Source: Roseivirga sp. UBA6052 (GTDB taxonomy: Bacteria > Bacteroidota > Bacteroidia > Cytophagales > Cyclobacteriaceae). Taken from it: a stretch of 64,000 bases of DNA. The notes beneath the pieces were generated by a model. It did no database searches. It saw only the letters and a list, made by a program, of their open reading frames with translations, and was not told the DNA's origin. The translations under genes were made by a program, and so were the position numbers. The stretch lies in contig DIYO01000004.1 in the NCBI GenBank assembly GCA_002427755.1, positions 310,001-374,000 of the forward strand, given 5' to 3'. Positions 7,880 through 16,781 of this stretch are shown in pieces (within the stretch, counting starts at the first letter, position 1; every line of letters starts with the position of its first letter).

Positions 7880-8341
7880 TTAATGCTGCTGGTAGACTTT
7901 AGCTACAATTCTCCATCCACTGTCGAATCTTAGCAAGCTTAAATAATCTGTGTAGACATGTTTTCCCTGATTGAATAGTTCAATCTTCACTTGAGCGGCA
8001 TGCCCGGTAACGTCTACCATGGCAAACTTATGGTCCCATTTGTTCTTAGGATCGTTCGCATCGTAGTTACTCCCTTTTCGCTTGGCTACACCTTCAGCCC
8101 AAACTGCTATGGGATACTTATTGATTTGCTCGCCCTTAGGCGAGTAGATGGCGAAATCTTCATGGAATCCTTTACGCATAGCATCAGCATCTAAGGCATT
8201 AAAGGCACCATTGACATAAGAATTAAGAACAAGCTCTTTGACTTCGGATTCTGCAGCAGAATGATTATCAATAGATATAAATGACATGGTGAGGGCAGCC
8301 ACTAAAACAAGGGCTGAAAAAAGTAGTACAATCTTCTTCAT
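7880..8341 (-). CDS. secreted NTF2-like protein (lumazine-binding-like fold)
   Basis: A 153-residue protein with a signal peptide (about residues 1-22) followed by an NTF2-like alpha+beta domain. VKELVLNSYVNGAFNALDAD, MRKGFHEDFAIYSP and the closing WRIVAKVYQQH are the pattern of the putative lumazine-binding (Lumazine_bd_2) group. Members are found as secreted proteins of unknown function in many Bacteroidota; ligand binding in the central pocket is likely but untested. Confidence 0.75.
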   Translation of the reverse strand: MKKIVLLFSALVLVAALTMSFISIDNHSAAESEVKELVLNSYVNGAFNALDADAMRKGFHEDFAIYSPKGEQINKYPIAVWAEGVAKRKGSNYDANDPKNKWDHKFAMVDVTGHAAQVKIELFNQGKHVYTDYLSLLRFDSGWRIVAKVYQQH

Positions 8342-8399
8342 TGCAATTGATTTTGGTTTTTGATACTTCTATTTATGTAAGAAGTTACGAAAAATAAAA

Positions 8400-8504
8400 C
8401 GTCACTCTGAGTGTTCCGAAAATTCGGAACCGAAAGAGTCTCCTAAATAATTCAGAAGATTCTTTCGGTCATCTCATTTAACATCGAGATTCCTCAGAAT
8501 GACG
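8400..8504. repeat. CGTCAC...GAATGACG mosaic repeat, copy 4
   Basis: CGTCACTCTGAGTGTTCCG begins and ATTCCTCAGAATGACG ends this full-length copy, with ACCGAAAGAGTCTC and GATTCTTTCGGTCAT inside, as in copy 2. It lies within the 170-base gap between two minus-strand genes and ends seven bases before the stop codon of the downstream-coordinate gene. Confidence 0.7.
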
Positions 8505-8511
8505 TAAGAAA

Positions 8512-10893
8512 TTACTCGTATCTCAAAGATTCTACCGGGTTCCGCTGAGCAGCTTTCATAACCTTGCCTGAAATCGAGAATAAGGCTACTAGCAAAATGA
8601 TGATCACAGGTATTAACCCACTTATAATGTTTGGCGTTACGTGATAGGTCCAGATTGTACCCATCAGTCCGCCAGCAAGTACCACACCTGAACCAGCCCC
8701 AAGGATGGATGCTATGCCTACAATGATCAAGAAAGGTTTATTGATTAGTGTTGTAATTCTTACAACAGAGGCTCCCAATACTTTGCGAATACCAATCTCC
8801 TTGGTTCTACTCTGAATATTTATTGAAACCAGTGTAAACAAACCAATTGCTGAAAGGACAACAGCTATAGCTGCTAGAAACAAGAACATCTGAAGGATAT
8901 TGACATTGATGTCCTTGGCCTCCCCTAAAACATTCACTTCATGAGTCAATACATTACTCGGGCGATCTTGAATCACTTCTGTCCAAGTAGTTTCGAGATA
9001 ATCAATAGTAGCACCCAATTGGGCTTGCGGAACTTTAGCAATGAGCATAGAAAGATTTTGATCGTCTCTTAACCTGAACATCACTGGATCTATTGAACCC
9101 CAGAATCCCCAGGTATAAAAGTCTTCCATCATTCCTACTACAGTAAGACTCACAGTATCTTGAATAGTGATGCGTTGCCCAATTGGTTCTGTCCATCCGA
9201 ACTGAGAGGCAAATCGCTCATTGATGACAATGCTGTTTGCCTTGTCTAATTCCTGATTTGATTGGTCAAAGGCTCTCCCCTCAACAATATTAAAACCTAG
9301 AGACTCAATATATTCTAGACCTACATCAAACACAGAAACTTCATATTCGAGATCTCCGCTTTTAACAGCTCGTCCATAAGATCCCCAGCCTACGTGATTA
9401 TTGGTTAATGACACATTTTCAATGGCAGGATTGGTCTCAACCACAGCCTTTAATCTTTCCGCTTCTAAACCACTATTCATAGGCACCATTAAAATACCGT
9501 CTCTATCGTAGCCTAAATCAAGCGAGTCTTGATAAACTGAATTCTGATAGAAAGTGAATCCAAACACCAAAGCCAAAACTGAAATGAACATTTGCAGGCC
9601 TAGTAAAATTCTAGACAAGGTACTTGATGAACCTACTTTCAAGGTCCCTCTTAATATTTCGACTGGCTTATACTTACTTACAAAGAAGGCTGGATATCCG
9701 CCTGCTAGTAGACCTGTTCCCAATAGTACCGAAGCCAAGAAGGCCAGTACCATTGGATTCTCAGTGAGACTCATCACTACATTCACATTCGGCCACATGC
9801 CATTGTATTTAGGTATCAGCCAAAGCGAGAATAGTAGCCCTAGCACCAGTGCCATAAAGCATAAAAAGATGTTTTCACCCAAGAACTGAAGCACCATTTG
9901 TTTTCTTGTGCCCCCCACAGTTTTTCTAACTCCAATCTCCTTCAATCGCTTGTTAGACATGGCAATTGCCGTATTGGTAAAGTTAAAACAGGCCAAAAGC
10001 AAAATGAGCAAGGCCATAATGTTTGGGGCTGTGATGTGCTGAGGATGTAACGTTTCATTCCCAAGGCTAGTTCCGTTCAAATCTCTCTGATTGAATGGTA
10101 TTTCTTCCATAGACTGCACCCAGAAAGAGGATACTTGAAAGTCTTCTCTAGCCTCAGCCTGCACTTCGGCATATTTTGCTAGCGCTTGAGGAACAAGCGC
10201 TTTTATGTTTTGATCTTTACTTTGAATAAAGAGCCCATCAACAAATCGGCCCCAGTCAGTTCTTTCAATATTTAGAATACGATAGTAATTCTCGAAATCA
10301 CTAATCAGCTGAAACTGCATAGTACTCTGTAATCCCGGCTCTTCGAAAACACCTCCAACGGTTACAAAGAGATTAGGATAATTTGATCTAACCAGCTCAA
10401 TGGTCTCTCCTACTGCATTCTCTCTTCCGAACAATGACACTGCTACGCGATCAGAGATCAAAACGGTAGACAGTTCATGGTAACTTTCTGCATTACCGTG
10501 GAGCATTTTGAACGTAAACATCTCCATGAAATCCTTATTCACGAATGCCATGGTTCGGTTAAAGATATTGTTATCTCTTTTGATTGTAACTCCGGCACGA
10601 TCGAACTTACTGACACGTTCAACCGATGGAATCTCTTCTTTGATTACATCACCTAATACCATGGGCGCAAATCCAAAAGGCACATTAGCTCCATTCTGAT
10701 CCCTATAAATAGAAATCTGATAGAGCTCATCATAATTCTCATGCTGAGTATCGAATGATTGCGCAAAATTGTAATTGAGGTATGCCACTATACAGCAAGC
10801 AAGTGCCAAACCCAATCCTACAATATTGATAAATACAAAGACTTTGCTTTTAACCAGGCTACGGAGCGTAACCTTTAAAAAATTCTTAAACAT
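8512..10893 (-). CDS. two-domain FtsX/MacB-like ABC transporter permease
   Basis: A 793-residue permease typical of Bacteroidota. It starts with the LRSLVKSKVFVFINIVGLGL helix, carries a MacB-type periplasmic domain (about residues 45-270), a first FtsX core (three helices around residues 285-420 with KRLKEIGVRKTVGGTRKQM), a second periplasmic domain, and a last FtsX core with TKEIGIRKVLGASVVRI near residue 690. Such proteins work with a LolD/MacB-type ATPase, absent here, to move lipids, peptides or proteins using energy from the cytoplasm. It stands alone, so substrate and partner are unknown. Confidence 0.88.
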   Translation of the reverse strand: MFKNFLKVTLRSLVKSKVFVFINIVGLGLALACCIVAYLNYNFAQSFDTQHENYDELYQISIYRDQNGANVPFGFAPMVLGDVIKEEIPSVERVSKFDRAGVTIKRDNNIFNRTMAFVNKDFMEMFTFKMLHGNAESYHELSTVLISDRVAVSLFGRENAVGETIELVRSNYPNLFVTVGGVFEEPGLQSTMQFQLISDFENYYRILNIERTDWGRFVDGLFIQSKDQNIKALVPQALAKYAEVQAEAREDFQVSSFWVQSMEEIPFNQRDLNGTSLGNETLHPQHITAPNIMALLILLLACFNFTNTAIAMSNKRLKEIGVRKTVGGTRKQMVLQFLGENIFLCFMALVLGLLFSLWLIPKYNGMWPNVNVVMSLTENPMVLAFLASVLLGTGLLAGGYPAFFVSKYKPVEILRGTLKVGSSSTLSRILLGLQMFISVLALVFGFTFYQNSVYQDSLDLGYDRDGILMVPMNSGLEAERLKAVVETNPAIENVSLTNNHVGWGSYGRAVKSGDLEYEVSVFDVGLEYIESLGFNIVEGRAFDQSNQELDKANSIVINERFASQFGWTEPIGQRITIQDTVSLTVVGMMEDFYTWGFWGSIDPVMFRLRDDQNLSMLIAKVPQAQLGATIDYLETTWTEVIQDRPSNVLTHEVNVLGEAKDINVNILQMFLFLAAIAVVLSAIGLFTLVSINIQSRTKEIGIRKVLGASVVRITTLINKPFLIIVGIASILGAGSGVVLAGGLMGTIWTYHVTPNIISGLIPVIIILLVALFSISGKVMKAAQRNPVESLRYE

Positions 10894-11005
10894 GTTGTTG
10901 ACCTTTAGTTAATGTTTTGAGTAACCATAAGATACAAAATTCCTTATTAAGGTTGCATGGCCTTTAAGAAAGTCTATGACCTTTAACATTAGCATAAATT
11001 CAATC

Positions 11006-11034
11006 TTGCATTTCGGCTTTACTGTGTACTTTTG
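11006..11034 (+). promoter_or_regulatory. Bacteroidota-type promoter for gcvT
   Basis: TTG at 11006-11008 and TACTTTTG at 11027-11034 are 18 bases apart, matching the TTTG-N19-TAnnTTTG pattern. Transcription would begin near 11041, which rules out a start codon at 11032 and supports the ATG at 11056. Confidence 0.65.
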
Positions 11035-11055
11035 TGGCCACTTAACTATAGGAAA

Positions 11056-12141
11056 ATGGAATTAAAGAACGTAGCACTAAACGACCTTCACGAAAGCCTT
11101 GGAGCCAAGATGGTTCCTTTTGCAGGTTATAACATGCCGGTGAGGTATTCATCTGATATTGAAGAACATAACTGCGTGAGAAATGGCGTAGGCGTTTTTG
11201 ACGTATCACACATGGGCGAATTTGTACTTGAAGGCCCTGATGCTCTTGATTTGATTCAACGCGTAGTAAGCAACGATGCTTCAAAGCTAGTTGACGGACA
11301 AGCACAATATGCCTACTTCCCTAATGAACAAGGTGGTATAGTAGATGACTTATTGATCTACCGATTCAATGCCGAGAAATACATGCTTGTTGTGAATGCT
11401 TCGAACATCGAAAAGGACTGGAATTGGGTAAGCAAGTTCAATACGAAAGGCGTAGACATGAAGAATGTGTCTGACGATTATTCTTTGTTTGCTGTGCAAG
11501 GTCCTAAAGCTGCAGAAGCACTGCAATCTTTAACCTCGGTTGATCTATCGACCATTAAATATTACAACTTTGTGGTGGGTCCAATGGCTGGTGTGGAACA
11601 TGTGATCATTTCAGCTACAGGATATACAGGTGCCGGTGGTTTTGAATTGTATGTCCACAATGACCATGCTGAATCTGTATGGAAACAAATCTTTGATGCT
11701 GGAGCTGATTTCGATATTAAACCTATAGGCTTAGGTGCTAGAGACACGCTAAGATTAGAGATGGGCTATTGTTTATACGGTAACGACATTACCGATGAGA
11801 CATCTCCAATTGCTGCCGGTTTAGGTTGGGTTACCAAATTCACAAAGGAATTCACTAACAGTTCTGCCATTCAGCAACAAAAAGAAGAAGGTGTCGACAC
11901 CAAACTTGTGGCTTTCAAAATGGTAGACAAAGGTATCCCAAGAAGTCACTATGAGATTATGGATGCTGATGAGAACATCATTGGTGAGGTTACTTCAGGT
12001 ACTATGTCACCCTCTCTTGGTTATGGTATTGGCTTAGGCTACGTTAAAAAGCCAATGCATAAAATTGGTACTGAGGTATTAATTGCCGTAAGAAAAAGAA
12101 GATTAAAAGCAGAGATTGTTAAGCTGCCTTTTTATAAATAA
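11056..12141 (+). CDS. gcvT: glycine cleavage system aminomethyltransferase (T protein)
   Basis: GcvT transfers the methylene unit of the aminomethyl group on lipoylated H protein to tetrahydrofolate, releasing ammonia. The 361-residue protein has MVPFAGYNMPVRY near the start, VGVFDVSHMGEF, and the folate-site GARDTLRLEMGYCLYGND, all classic T-protein motifs, with the ECGT C-terminal domain GEVTSGTMSPSLGYGIGLGY. I chose the ATG at 11056 (MELKNVALND) because it follows GGAAA and the promoter at 11006-11034; an in-frame ATG 24 bases upstream overlaps that promoter. No gcvH or gcvP is nearby. Confidence 0.95.
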   Translation: MELKNVALNDLHESLGAKMVPFAGYNMPVRYSSDIEEHNCVRNGVGVFDVSHMGEFVLEGPDALDLIQRVVSNDASKLVDGQAQYAYFPNEQGGIVDDLLIYRFNAEKYMLVVNASNIEKDWNWVSKFNTKGVDMKNVSDDYSLFAVQGPKAAEALQSLTSVDLSTIKYYNFVVGPMAGVEHVIISATGYTGAGGFELYVHNDHAESVWKQIFDAGADFDIKPIGLGARDTLRLEMGYCLYGNDITDETSPIAAGLGWVTKFTKEFTNSSAIQQQKEEGVDTKLVAFKMVDKGIPRSHYEIMDADENIIGEVTSGTMSPSLGYGIGLGYVKKPMHKIGTEVLIAVRKRRLKAEIVKLPFYK

Positions 12142-12151
12142 TTATATCATT

Positions 12152-12192
12152 CGTCATCCCGGCCTGATAGCTATCAGGATGTTTCGGGATCT
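12152..12192. repeat. CGTCAT...-type repeat, half copy
   Basis: CGTCATCCCGGCCTGATAGC followed by TATCAGGATGTTTCGGGATC is a diverged half of copy 3 in which the stem changes keep pairing (CCTGATAGCTATCAGG against CCCGATAGCTATCGGG). This compensatory change suggests that the hairpin itself is conserved. It follows gcvT and could help terminate it. Confidence 0.65.
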
Positions 12193-12279
12193 TCTTAGTT
12201 AATTTGGTAGATTCTGAATCAAGCCTGCCTGTGGTAGGCCGATTCAATTTGACAACTCCATCTTAGTTCAACTGATAAA

Positions 12280-12981
12280 ATGAAAATAGAAGTCTGCTAT
12301 ACCCCCGATCTTATCCATCAATTTGATGTAAAAGATAAATGCGTTGTTGTCATCGATGTATTGAGAGCAACATCATGTATGGTGGCAGGCTTAGGTAGTG
12401 GTGTCAGTTCCATTAAACCCGTAGCCACTATTGATGAGTGTCTTGATCTTGGTAAACAAGGCTATGTAATGGCAGGCGAGCGAGGTGGAAAGAAAGTTGA
12501 GGATTTCAATATTGGTAACTCTCCTTTTGATTACATGAGTTCTGAATTTAAAGGAAGAAAAATCGCAGCTACCACCACTAACGGTACCAAAGCAATCGAA
12601 TTAAGTAAGGAAGCTCCTGAAGTATTAATCGGAGCTTTCTTGAATCTCAGTGCCATAGTCGATCGGCTTAAAAAGCAGGAGCGAGACATTCTACTGTTTT
12701 GTGCGGGCTGGAAAGGGCGATTCAATCTAGAAGATTCTCTGTTTGCAGGTGCAGTCATCCACGGACTTGCTAAAGATGCTGACTTTGATGATGATGCGAG
12801 TACATCGGCTTATTACCTCTACAAATCAATGAAATTCGATATTCATTATTTCATTAGTAGAAGTAATCATGCCTCGAGGCTTTCAAAGTTCGGAATCATG
12901 AAAGACATTGAATTCTGTTCTCGAACAGATGAATTCGATGTGGTACCCAAATTAATGAATGGTGAACTAGTGGTTTCTTAA
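12280..12981 (+). CDS. comB: 2-phosphosulfolactate phosphatase-like protein (ComB family)
   Basis: A 233-residue protein with the ComB signatures VVVIDVLRATSCM near residue 22, AGERGGKKVEDFNIGNSPFDY near 65, TTTNGTKAI near 92 and CAGWKGRFNLEDSLFAGA near 142. ComB is a magnesium-dependent phosphatase that makes sulfolactate, known from coenzyme M synthesis in methanogens. Family members are widespread in bacteria that make no coenzyme M, and no comA or comC is seen here, so its actual substrate is open. Its stop overlaps the stop of the convergent gene (TTAA). Confidence 0.85.
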   Translation: MKIEVCYTPDLIHQFDVKDKCVVVIDVLRATSCMVAGLGSGVSSIKPVATIDECLDLGKQGYVMAGERGGKKVEDFNIGNSPFDYMSSEFKGRKIAATTTNGTKAIELSKEAPEVLIGAFLNLSAIVDRLKKQERDILLFCAGWKGRFNLEDSLFAGAVIHGLAKDADFDDDASTSAYYLYKSMKFDIHYFISRSNHASRLSKFGIMKDIEFCSRTDEFDVVPKLMNGELVVS

Positions 12982-13757
12982 GCAGCAGCTTCTGGTCTAA
13001 GATCCACTTGTACTTCAGCGTTCTTAAGCACTTTCTTTAAGCGAGGACTTTTTTCTCTTAGACTATACACCCAGCGATTCATCGGTTGAAAGAGTTTTGG
13101 CAAATCTGTTCTGAATACGTCACAGAAAAGCACTACACGCGTTTCATCGGTCTTGTTCCAAACCGCATGCTTGTAGGTATCATCGAACAGGACATCTTCT
13201 CCTTCTTTCCAATCATACCTTTGGCCACCATTCACAATGTAGCATTCTCCTTCTTTAGGAATTACTAAAGCCAAATGGTAACGGTAAACCCCTTTATAAA
13301 ACCCATTGTGAGGTGGGATATGTTTGTATGGCCCAAGAATAGAAAACATGGCCGTTGTAATACCCGGTATCTGTTTTAATAACTCGGTTGTCTTCAGTGC
13401 CTTGGCACAATTAGTTTCCTGCCAGTTATCATATGCCTTAAACATGAAGACTCGCCAAGGCGATTTATCTCCATCGTTGATAAAACGTTGAATTTTGTCT
13501 ACTTCGTGAAATTTTGGAATTGACTCTTCGTCTTTCAGCACTTCCATCAACTCGTCCCTTATCACTTGCCAATTGTCTTTCAGGAGCTGGTGATCTGCGA
13601 AGTGCTTTTCTACATCAACCATGGGAGGGTTTCTGAAAAAAAGCCTCAATACCAGCGAAAAAGTAATCGCTATTAGACTTGGCTCTAGAATATAGATGAT
13701 GACATTGAGACCAATAAAGCCTAAAATTATCCAACCAATGATTTCAAGAATGACCAT
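12978..13757 (-). CDS. aspartyl/asparaginyl beta-hydroxylase-domain protein
   Basis: A 259-residue protein with an N-terminal membrane helix (about residues 3-35) followed by an Asp/Asn beta-hydroxylase-type double-stranded beta-helix. IPPHNGFYKGVYRYHLAL (near residue 147) and the later YKHAVWNKTDETRVVLFCD supply the two histidines expected to bind iron, and the arginines that hold 2-oxoglutarate. LpxO, which hydroxylates lipid A acyl chains, is a membrane-anchored relative, so a lipid substrate is possible but unproven. It is convergent with comB and the two share four bases. Confidence 0.8.
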   Translation of the reverse strand: MVILEIIGWIILGFIGLNVIIYILEPSLIAITFSLVLRLFFRNPPMVDVEKHFADHQLLKDNWQVIRDELMEVLKDEESIPKFHEVDKIQRFINDGDKSPWRVFMFKAYDNWQETNCAKALKTTELLKQIPGITTAMFSILGPYKHIPPHNGFYKGVYRYHLALVIPKEGECYIVNGGQRYDWKEGEDVLFDDTYKHAVWNKTDETRVVLFCDVFRTDLPKLFQPMNRWVYSLREKSPRLKKVLKNAEVQVDLRPEAAA

Positions 13758-13803
13758 ACAATTAAAAAGTAGTGCTTTGGTGATTATTACCTAAATCTAA
13801 GAA

Positions 13804-13842
13804 CCAAAAAAAAACCGCACGAGTTCTCGCGCGGTTTTTTTT
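13804..13842. terminator. bidirectional intrinsic terminator
   Basis: AACCGCACGAG-TT-CTCGCGCGGTT forms an 11-bp stem with one G-U pair, flanked by an A-run on the left and a T-run on the right. It lies between two minus-strand genes and marks the end of the dtd-mazG-secreted protein operon. Confidence 0.85.
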
Positions 13843-13856
13843 ATGTAAACGTTTTA

Positions 13857-14711
13857 TTACTTTTTGGTAATTGTGGTAGTTGCCTCAGTAAGTAAAGACA
13901 TTGGAATTGTCATTCCTTGCGCACTCATATCACCTGACATTTCCTGTATGGTTTGGATTTTTGATGGCATACCGGTAGCTGCATCAATATCGATTATCGC
14001 TTTCTGATCACCTCCTAAAGCCATTCCAACAGACATTCCTTGAATAGATACATCACCATCAACTTTCATATCTGATGTACCAAAAATCGTGTCTTCATCC
14101 TCCCAGTATAAGGTAGTTGTAAACGAGATAGGAATATTATTCACCACAGAAGCAAATTCATTTTGCCACTCTTTCTCTCCTCCTTCAGGATAGATATGGT
14201 AAGTCACATTTAGCTGGTTGATAATATTGGTTTCGTCATAGACTCCAACAATTTGATCTGCATTTGCCGCATACATTGTACCTGCTAATTTTTCCTTCAT
14301 GGAATTTCTAACCTCTTCGAGTCCCATTACTGCTGTTACTTTACCCGTCTCTGTCATAGTAAAGGTGTAGCTAGAACCTTTCATGATTCTAAAAGGTAAA
14401 TTGGTAATACCTGCACTATCAGAATGCATCTTCTGGGCCATCATACCTCCCATTTCAAATGCTTGCATCAGGTTAGTTGACTTCATGGTGTAGACACCAT
14501 TCTCATTAGCCAAAACCTCAATTTCCTCTTTTGCTGTTACGATTTGAGCAGACTCTTGCTCTTGATTCATCACCGTTTGCTTGATATTCTGATCAGCCAC
14601 TGATAGAAACTCAAATTTGTCACCAACCGACAAATTATACTTTGTAATTTTTTGAGCACTTAAACTAAAGGTGGCAAAAACCAATAGTAGCGCAATGCTT
14701 AGCTTTTTCAT
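13857..14711 (-). CDS. secreted protein resembling DUF6263
   Basis: A 284-residue protein with a signal peptide (MKKLSIALLLVFATFSLSAQ) and a single extracytoplasmic domain. The opening KYNLSVGDKFEFLSVADQNI, describing a measured-quantity-like beta domain, and the VTAKEEIEVLANENGVYTMK segment resemble DUF6263 proteins, a Bacteroidota family of unknown function; this assignment is by memory and tentative. It is the last gene of an operon with mazG and dtd, starting seven bases after mazG, and is followed by a strong terminator. Confidence 0.6.
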   Translation of the reverse strand: MKKLSIALLLVFATFSLSAQKITKYNLSVGDKFEFLSVADQNIKQTVMNQEQESAQIVTAKEEIEVLANENGVYTMKSTNLMQAFEMGGMMAQKMHSDSAGITNLPFRIMKGSSYTFTMTETGKVTAVMGLEEVRNSMKEKLAGTMYAANADQIVGVYDETNIINQLNVTYHIYPEGGEKEWQNEFASVVNNIPISFTTTLYWEDEDTIFGTSDMKVDGDVSIQGMSVGMALGGDQKAIIDIDAATGMPSKIQTIQEMSGDMSAQGMTIPMSLLTEATTTITKK

Positions 14712-14718
14712 GATATTT

Positions 14719-15060
14719 TTAGTGTAGTTTTTCGTTGTTTTTGTGTCTGTCTTTATCTCTGGATGTTTTCTTGGCCATTCGTTTGTCCCAAGCCTCCTGA
14801 AGATCCACTCCGGTTTGATTGGCTAAACATACGACAACAAAGAGTACATCGGCTAATTCTTCACCTAAATCTTTAGACTTATCTGAATCCTTTTCTGACT
14901 GCTCTCCATATCTTCTGGCAATTATTCTTGCCACCTCACCCACTTCTTCTGTCAACTGAGCCATGTTAGTAAGTTCATTAAAATAACGAACCCCTACAGT
15001 CTTTATCCAATGGTCAACTTCTTCTTGAATCGCATCAAGCTTCTTTAATTGATCACTCAT
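14719..15060 (-). CDS. MazG-like nucleotide pyrophosphohydrolase
   Basis: A compact 113-residue enzyme of the MazG/dUTPase-like all-alpha group, which hydrolyses nucleoside triphosphates to monophosphates and pyrophosphate and is thought to clear abnormal nucleotides. The magnesium-binding acidic residues are visible as TEEVGEVARI (Glu38, Glu39, Glu42) and GEELADVLF (Glu67, Glu68, Asp71). It is single-domain, unlike E. coli MazG. The ATG overlaps the dtd stop by one base (TAATG), so both quality-control enzymes are made together. Confidence 0.85.
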   Translation of the reverse strand: MSDQLKKLDAIQEEVDHWIKTVGVRYFNELTNMAQLTEEVGEVARIIARRYGEQSEKDSDKSKDLGEELADVLFVVVCLANQTGVDLQEAWDKRMAKKTSRDKDRHKNNEKLH

Positions 15061-15512
15061 TATTTCTTATCCTTAGAATCTATAATTATGGTCACCGGCC
15101 CATCATTTATCAAGGCCACCTTCATATCAGCACCAAATTCACCTGAACCTACTTCTTTACCTAAATCTAGCCTTACTTGTTCTAAAAAAGTCTCATAAAG
15201 TGGGATTGAAATATCAGGTTTTGCAGCTTTTATATAAGACGGCCTATTGCCTTTTTTAGTACTAGCATGCAAAGTAAACTGACTTATAACTAGTAATTCT
15301 CCATCTATATCTAGCAGACTTTTATTCATTACATTTTGATCATCCGGGAAGAGCCTCATGTTCACTATTTTTCTACTCAACCATTCAATATCTTCCTGAT
15401 CGTCAGCCTCCTCAATACCAAGTAACACGAGTAAACCTGTACCTATCTGAGACTTTACTTTCCTTTCGATGGTAACCGATGCTTCAGAACATCTTTGTAA
15501 AACTGCAATCAT
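15060..15512 (-). CDS. dtd: D-aminoacyl-tRNA deacylase
   Basis: Dtd removes D-amino acids and glycine from mischarged tRNA. The 150-residue protein has the family's SQFTL (77-81), GNRPSY (88-93) and C-terminal NDGPVT (136-141), where the Gly-Pro pair forms the chiral-proofreading site. I start at MIAVLQRCSEASV (15512), the universal Dtd N-terminus, rather than at an ATG nine codons upstream. It opens the operon dtd-mazG-secreted protein. Confidence 0.93.
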   Translation of the reverse strand: MIAVLQRCSEASVTIERKVKSQIGTGLLVLLGIEEADDQEDIEWLSRKIVNMRLFPDDQNVMNKSLLDIDGELLVISQFTLHASTKKGNRPSYIKAAKPDISIPLYETFLEQVRLDLGKEVGSGEFGADMKVALINDGPVTIIIDSKDKK

Positions 15513-15592
15513 AGCGGTGCAAAAAAGACCATTATCCAATTAGTATAAAAGTGAAAAGTGGATAGTATTCGTTTATTCTCTATTTTCACCCT

Positions 15593-16777
15593 ATGCGCAT
15601 TCGCCAGTATTGGTTGATTACATTTTTAGCAATAACTACGGCTGCATTCTTCTTTTTTCAAGAAAAGCAACTACCACTCACCTATCATTTTGCTGAGGAT
15701 TTTGATGGCAATGACTACGAGCACATTTACAATTTCTTTACAGAAACTGAGAATGCCTACGCAGTACCCTTTCCTTTTCATCAAAGAGTTCTTGTGCCTT
15801 TTCTTGCTGCACAATTAAACTCGGGTGACATTATTAAGGACTTTCAATGGGTTAATCTATTTTTTACGCTACTGGCCATAGTGGTTACTTTCCAACTTTG
15901 GAGAACACTTGGCTTTGACCTTAAATGGATGTGGTTTGGCTTTATTTGGCTCATTTTCCACTGGTCTGGCCTAATCAGGCTAAATGCTTTTGATCCAATT
16001 ACCGTTGACCTGCCCATCTATTCGTTGCAAGCACTTTTTCTTTTACTCTTACTAAAGCGAAGGTTTGTTCACTTGCTTTGGCTAGCGCCATTAGCTACTA
16101 GTCAAAAGGAGTCCTTTATTGCACTCATGATTGTGCTCTGCGTCTATGCGTGGTGGTATAATAAAAAGACTGAAGAGTCATACTTCGACTTGGCCTTTAT
16201 ACTAGGCGCAACAATTTTAGCCATAGCTACTCAGTCGGTTATTAATTACAATTTCAGTCCCTCAGAACCTGGAAAAGGTGCATTAATTACATTAGGCTAT
16301 CACGCGAAAGAAGTGTTGCTTAACCCCATTAAAATCGTTAGGTGGTTAACGGCACTAGGAACGGCATTCAGTCCCCTTATCTATCTCATAATCTTTAAAA
16401 ATATCATTCAATTCAGGTTCGAGAACAAAAAGAACCTAATCATTCTATTCTCGATTGTGTACATGGGCTTTGGCCTATTAGCTGGGGGAGATATGACTAG
16501 AATCGCTTTTCTAGGTTTTCCATTTATCATGACTTGGTTAATAATCGAATTTCAGGAGCAACCCAAACTGTTCCTATTCTTCGTTTTAGCACTTACACTT
16601 TGGTTGCTGAAACCTGGTTATATACCTGATCCCGCATTCGAAAGAGAATTATGGCAGACCTGGTATCCGGAGTTCGCACCGACTGATGTATTAATCGGAC
16701 AAATTGTCTATTTAACACTGATACTCGGGATTCTTATAGGGGTAATCAGAATGATTGAAAGGAAGAAACTACTCTAA
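15593..16777 (+). CDS. polytopic membrane protein of unknown function
   Basis: A 394-residue protein with about ten hydrophobic helices. After the first helix comes an acidic, aromatic loop (HFAEDFDGNDYEHIYNFF) and a PFPFHQRVLVPFLA segment. A long first periplasmic loop with paired acidic residues is reminiscent of GT-C type glycosyltransferases, but I cannot place it in a named family. It is monocistronic and stops four bases from the end of a convergent gene. Function: unknown. Confidence 0.6.
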   Translation: MRIRQYWLITFLAITTAAFFFFQEKQLPLTYHFAEDFDGNDYEHIYNFFTETENAYAVPFPFHQRVLVPFLAAQLNSGDIIKDFQWVNLFFTLLAIVVTFQLWRTLGFDLKWMWFGFIWLIFHWSGLIRLNAFDPITVDLPIYSLQALFLLLLLKRRFVHLLWLAPLATSQKESFIALMIVLCVYAWWYNKKTEESYFDLAFILGATILAIATQSVINYNFSPSEPGKGALITLGYHAKEVLLNPIKIVRWLTALGTAFSPLIYLIIFKNIIQFRFENKKNLIILFSIVYMGFGLLAGGDMTRIAFLGFPFIMTWLIIEFQEQPKLFLFFVLALTLWLLKPGYIPDPAFERELWQTWYPEFAPTDVLIGQIVYLTLILGILIGVIRMIERKKLL

Positions 16778-16781
16778 CCGA

